Source of the DNA: an uncultured Rothia sp.
GTDB taxonomy: Bacteria > Actinomycetota > Actinomycetes > Actinomycetales > Micrococcaceae
Assembly (NCBI GenBank): GCA_937935205.1
Contig: CALGXU010000516.1
Location: forward strand, 1-8,422
Length of the DNA stretch: 8,422 nt
Reading direction: 5' to 3'
Position 1 is the stretch's first letter. Each line of letters opens with the position of its first letter. Shown in pieces: positions 6,139-8,422 of this stretch. The notes under the pieces were generated by a model. It was given only the letters and a program-made list of their open reading frames with translations. It was not told where the DNA came from and made no database searches. Made by a program: the position numbers and the translations under genes.

Positions 6139-6574
6139 CGTTACTCCTTTGCGTATGTCTTCTCAAAATAGTCGGGGCACATCCTCGCGCCCGAAAAACT
6201 CAACTGTAGGCCCTCGAAGAGTGAGGATGAATACCGCCGCGCAAAGCCGCGCGGACTACTGCTTCTACTCTACACGGATATGTAGGAGGGCGTGAGGTTC
6301 AGCTCTCACCCCGAACAGTCGGTAGAGCAGAAAAAACGCACAAGACGCCCAAGCTACGGTGCCATAAGAACGCCGGCAAGGAGCCCAACAAGTTCACCTA
6401 CTGCGAGAAAAGCCCGCATACTGTCGAGACAGCGCCGTAGTGGCATAAAATGAAAGACTACGGAAAGCGTCAGATAACAGAAGACGCCCCTTCGCCCCAA
6501 CACCTCGGGTACCGGCAGAAACACTCAGCCCACCCCCGAACACGGCGCGAACCAGACAGAAGTGAGGAGGCGTA
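6139..6574. other. 436-bp divergent intergenic region (pepA / PAC2 gene)
   Basis: No credible gene is seen. The region should carry promoters for both flanking genes. Near pepA are a hairpin CCGCGC-aaagcc-GCGCGG (6237-6254) and a wide 7-bp inverted repeat CATCCTC/GAGGATG (6180-6186, 6223-6229). Near the PAC2 gene are CTGTC-ga-GACAG (6421-6432) and the inverted repeat at 6435-6463. Ribosome binding sites for pepA (6144-6150) and for the PAC2 gene (GAGGAGG, 6564-6570) bound it. Confidence 0.6.
6435..6463 (+). promoter_or_regulatory. Inverted repeat enclosing a -10-like box (candidate promoter/operator)
   Basis: CCGTAGT (6435-6441) and ACTACGG (6457-6463) are perfect inverted arms around a 15-nt centre containing ATAAAAT (6445-6451), close to a -10 element and preceded by TGG. 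No clear -35 box is visible. It lies 112-140 bp upstream of the PAC2 start. It could be a repressor site overlapping a promoter; this is an inference. Confidence 0.3.
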
Positions 6575-7480
6575 ATGCTCAACCCCGAAGATCTCTACTT
6601 AGCCAACACCAAAATATTGGACGACCCCAGGATGCACGGGCTGACCCTCGTCATCGCCCTCTCCAGCCCGCAAGACGCAGGCTCCACCGCGGGTCAGCTC
6701 GGACAGGTGCTGCTCAGCGAACTCAAAAACATTGAAATCGTCGAGTTCGACAGCGACCAGTTGCACGACTACCGTGCCCGCCGCCCCTACATCCGCTACG
6801 AAAAAGACCACTTCGAAAAGCCGCAATACCCGCAGCTGAAGCTCTACGCCGTAGAAGACAGCCTCGACAAGCCGTTCCTGCTGCTCACCGGTGCCGAACC
6901 GGACCTGCAGTGGCAGCGCTTCGAAAAGGCGGTGCTGACCATCGCCCAGCGGGTCAAGCCCTCCCTGGTCGTGCTGGTCTCCGCATTCCCCATGCCGGTG
7001 CCGCACACCCGCCCCTTCCCGATTACCGCGCACGGCTCCCGCAAGGACCTGATTCGCGGCATCTCCCCGTGGAAGCCCAGCGCGGACGTGCACGCGACCG
7101 TCACCAACCTGCTGGAAGTGCTCTTCACCGAAAACGGAATCGACACCGTCGGCTTCGGCGTGAACATTCCCCAGTACATTTCGGAGGCGGACCTGCCGCA
7201 GGGCACCCTCACCGCCCTCGAACACGTGGGCATGGCGGCGCACCTCTCCCTACCCACCGAGAACCTGCGCGAAGCCGCACGCCACGTGCACAGCCAGATC
7301 AACGACCAGGTCAAGCAGAACCCCGAAATCGGTCGCATGATCACGACCATGGAGGAGAACTACGACGAGAACTTCCGCACCTCCGATATTGCGGTTCCCC
7401 TCTCGCGACGCGACGCGCACAACGTGCCCAGCCGCGATGAGATTGGTGCGCTCTTCGAACGGTTCCTCGACGAACAATAA
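6575..7480 (+). CDS. PAC2 family protein (proteasome-assembly-chaperone-like)
   Basis: The 301-residue protein has the length and character of actinobacterial PAC2 (formerly DUF75) proteins. Recognisable features are an N-terminal strand segment (LTLVIALSSPQDAGSTAGQL, about 23-42), the central FLLLTGAEPDLQW (about 101-113), the segment LVVLVSAFPMPVPHTRP (about 131-147), a GFGVNIPQYI segment (about 194-203) and a helical, charged C-terminus. It has no signal peptide or membrane helix, so it is cytosolic. The family is named after eukaryotic proteasome assembly chaperones; in actinobacteria structures are known but the function is not settled. The ATG at 6575 has GAGGAGG 4 nt away. No proteasome or Pup gene is in the window. 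A 7-bp GC hairpin 33 bp after the stop may end its transcript. Family assignment comes from sequence character, not a search. Confidence 0.85.
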   Translation: MLNPEDLYLANTKILDDPRMHGLTLVIALSSPQDAGSTAGQLGQVLLSELKNIEIVEFDSDQLHDYRARRPYIRYEKDHFEKPQYPQLKLYAVEDSLDKPFLLLTGAEPDLQWQRFEKAVLTIAQRVKPSLVVLVSAFPMPVPHTRPFPITAHGSRKDLIRGISPWKPSADVHATVTNLLEVLFTENGIDTVGFGVNIPQYISEADLPQGTLTALEHVGMAAHLSLPTENLREAARHVHSQINDQVKQNPEIGRMITTMEENYDENFRTSDIAVPLSRRDAHNVPSRDEIGALFERFLDEQ

Positions 7481-7490
7481 GTGCGCGCGG

Positions 7491-7513
7491 TAGGGGAGCA
7501 ATCATAGGGGAGC
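7491..7513. repeat. 9-bp direct repeat after the PAC2 stop
   Basis: TAGGGGAGC occurs at 7491-7499 and 7505-7513, start to start 14 bp, beginning 11 bp beyond the stop codon. Confidence 0.6.
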
Positions 7514-7529
7514 GGCGGGTTGCCCGCCG
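7513..7529 (+). terminator. GC-rich hairpin after the PAC2 gene
   Basis: CGGCGGG-TTG-CCCGCCG is a perfect 7-bp stem with a 3-nt loop, 33 bp after the stop codon. No T-run follows (the next bases are GGTATTGC), so it is at best a weak intrinsic terminator or an mRNA-end stabiliser. Confidence 0.45.
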
Positions 7530-7530
7530 G

Positions 7531-7558
7531 GTATTGCATTACAGGTATTGCGTTACAG
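7531..7558. repeat. 14-bp tandem duplication
   Basis: GTATTGCATTACAG (7531-7544) is followed by GTATTGCGTTACAG (7545-7558), one mismatch. It lies directly beyond the hairpin at 7513-7529. Confidence 0.85.
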
Positions 7559-7583
7559 ATTATGACGCGCCACCCCGCGCCGC

Positions 7584-7592
7584 TGTGGACAA
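7584..7592 (-). promoter_or_regulatory. DnaA-box-like site TTGTCCACA
   Basis: TGTGGACAA on the plus strand is TTGTCCACA on the minus strand, equal to the form of DnaA box typical of high-GC actinobacteria. A single site can occur by chance. Two further TCCACA/TGTGGA cores lie within 80 bp (7627-7632 and 7658-7663). Confidence 0.35.
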
Positions 7593-7615
7593 ACCCCCAC
7601 GCACAAACGAACAAT

Positions 7616-7674
7616 ACGAATAAATCTGTGGAACCTTCGGATACATGAACCGGAGTATCCACAGATTTATTTGT
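7616..7674. repeat. Long AT-rich inverted repeat upstream of the DUF4192 gene
   Basis: AATAAATCTGTGGA (7619-7632) is perfectly inverted as TCCACAGATTTATT (7658-7671). With one wobble pair (G7618-T7672) the arms extend to 17 bp (7616-7632, 7658-7674). After a 2x2 internal loop, CTTCGG (7635-7640) pairs with CCGGAG (7650-7655) with one wobble, leaving a 9-nt loop. The right arm is followed by T-rich sequence, so it could end the PAC2 transcript in either orientation. Alternatively it is a protein-binding site ahead of the next gene, 40 bp downstream. Confidence 0.75.
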
Positions 7675-7714
7675 TTAACCCCGAACCCCACGCAAACCAT
7701 GCCACCGTGAAGGC

Positions 7715-8422
7715 ATGAACGCAAACAACATCTCCAACGGCAATACCCCCAACAACGACCACCTCCGCAGCGACCGCTTCCACAACGACCACAACCACAG
7801 TGGCTACGACACGCCCCCGCCCATCCGCAACGAATACGACGTGCTCAGCTGCGCCCTTCACCAGCACGGCTACTGGCCCGACCACTCACTCATCATCCTC
7901 ACCGCAACCGACGACACTCTCGGTCCCAGCCTGCGCGTCAACCTGCCCGATGAACCCTGCACCCACAGTGAACGCGCCGATTTCCTGCACGAAACCTTCT
8001 CCAAACTCCCCACCTGCCACAACGGCGAAACCCTCACCCGCTTCTACGCCATCGTCATCGACGGCGACAACACCGTACGCCAACGCCAACTGCACCCCAA
8101 CACCGCACAGCTCGCCGCCATCGAAGAAATCCAACAGGACGTCGACACCCAAATCCCCATCAACGCATGGCTCCACCTGCTCCACGACCCGCGCATCGTC
8201 AGCGAACTACGCTGCGAAGACGTCATCTACGCAGGCGGCGCCAGCATCTGGGCACTCAACCCTGAACAGCAGGCACTCACCCTCCTGGCACCCATCGAAG
8301 AAATCCGCCACAGTAGCTACTACACCTGGCTCACCCGCCACGGCGACACCATCGCCGACACCGCCGAACACAACTACGCCCACAGCCCCTGGGACACCGA
8401 CCCCATAGCCCACCCCGCAACC
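7715..8422 (+). CDS. DUF4192 family protein (partial, runs off the right edge)
   Basis: The frame from ATG 7715 stays open for 236 codons to the last base, with no stop reached. The first about 36 residues are rich in Asn, His and Asp and look disordered; ACAACGACCAC repeats there with a 30-bp spacing (7752, 7782). The domain begins at about residue 40 with DVLSCALHQHGYWPDHSLII, then GPSLRVNLP. This matches the DUF4192 opening pattern (LLA-x-PYLLGF-P-x-SLVV followed by LRVDLP). The family is widespread in actinobacteria and has no established function; no signal peptide or membrane segment is seen. The start is the only plausible one: a TAA lies in frame at 7676 and no other start codon lies between. 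Its Shine-Dalgarno is poor (GAAGG, 1 nt from ATG). An overlapping plus-strand open frame at 7800-8408, rich in Thr/Pro/Ser, is a shadow. Confidence 0.75.
   Translation, partial: MNANNISNGNTPNNDHLRSDRFHNDHNHSGYDTPPPIRNEYDVLSCALHQHGYWPDHSLIILTATDDTLGPSLRVNLPDEPCTHSERADFLHETFSKLPTCHNGETLTRFYAIVIDGDNTVRQRQLHPNTAQLAAIEEIQQDVDTQIPINAWLHLLHDPRIVSELRCEDVIYAGGASIWALNPEQQALTLLAPIEEIRHSSYYTWLTRHGDTIADTAEHNYAHSPWDTDPIAHPAT

Noticed and set aside
4759..6171. 470-codon plus-strand open frame opposite pepA
   Set aside because: Same in-register antisense effect; pepA has all M17 metal ligands on the minus strand.
6324..6440. Frame reading KLRCHKNAGKEPNK...YCEKSPHTVET, faintly like the Cys-containing ribosomal protein L33
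   Set aside because: It has no start codon, ribosome binding site or full-length match, and only scattered residues fit. Coincidence or an unrecognisable relic are equally likely.
7616..7674. Inverted repeat as a transposon end or attachment site
   Set aside because: No transposase, integrase or target-site duplication is visible; only a hairpin-type repeat is supported.
7800..8408. 202-codon plus-strand open frame rich in Thr/Pro/Ser
   Set aside because: It is a shifted-frame shadow of the DUF4192 gene, whose own frame runs off the window edge without a stop.

Overview
The window looks like chromosomal DNA of a moderately high-GC actinobacterium. The gene set (Ala/Pro-rich actinobacterial-type E2, an E3 with a GTG start, M17 aminopeptidase, PAC2 protein, DUF4192 protein) and the order pepA-lpd-sucB fit Micrococcales, and within them a Micrococcaceae member such as Rothia. 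The genus is an impression from protein character, not a proven assignment. No insertion sequence, phage gene, CRISPR array, tRNA or rRNA is visible.

Layout. Bases 1-1077 (+) hold the 3' part of a single-pass membrane protein. Its N-terminal piece resembles the end of a Ser/Thr-kinase-like domain, and its outer C-terminal domain is small. It converges on three minus-strand genes, read in the order pepA (6138-4642), lpdA (4166-2799), sucB (2607-1279). A strong bidirectional hairpin terminator at 1147-1190 separates the convergent transcripts. Divergent from pepA is a PAC2-family gene (6575-7480, +). It is followed by a DUF4192-family gene (7715 to beyond the window end, +), which is open at the right edge.

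How the genes relate. lpdA (E3) and sucB (lipoyl-bearing E2) are two parts of a 2-oxoacid dehydrogenase complex. pepA is a cytosolic M17 aminopeptidase. It lies upstream on the same strand, but a 475-bp gap containing a terminator-like hairpin makes co-transcription with lpdA doubtful. The E1 subunit and lipB/lipA are not in the window. The PAC2 and DUF4192 proteins are conserved actinobacterial families with poorly defined roles.

The non-coding DNA is the more unusual part. After three of the stop codons there are short tandem duplications with 12-16 bp spacing, next to a hairpin. A 17-bp-arm inverted repeat carrying TCCACA/TGTGGA (DnaA-box-like) cores lies just before the DUF4192 gene. The 191-bp lpdA-sucB gap holds three stem-loops. 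The lpdA leader carries a 16-bp interrupted palindrome. No convincing new multi-gene system is present; these non-coding structures are the best leads.
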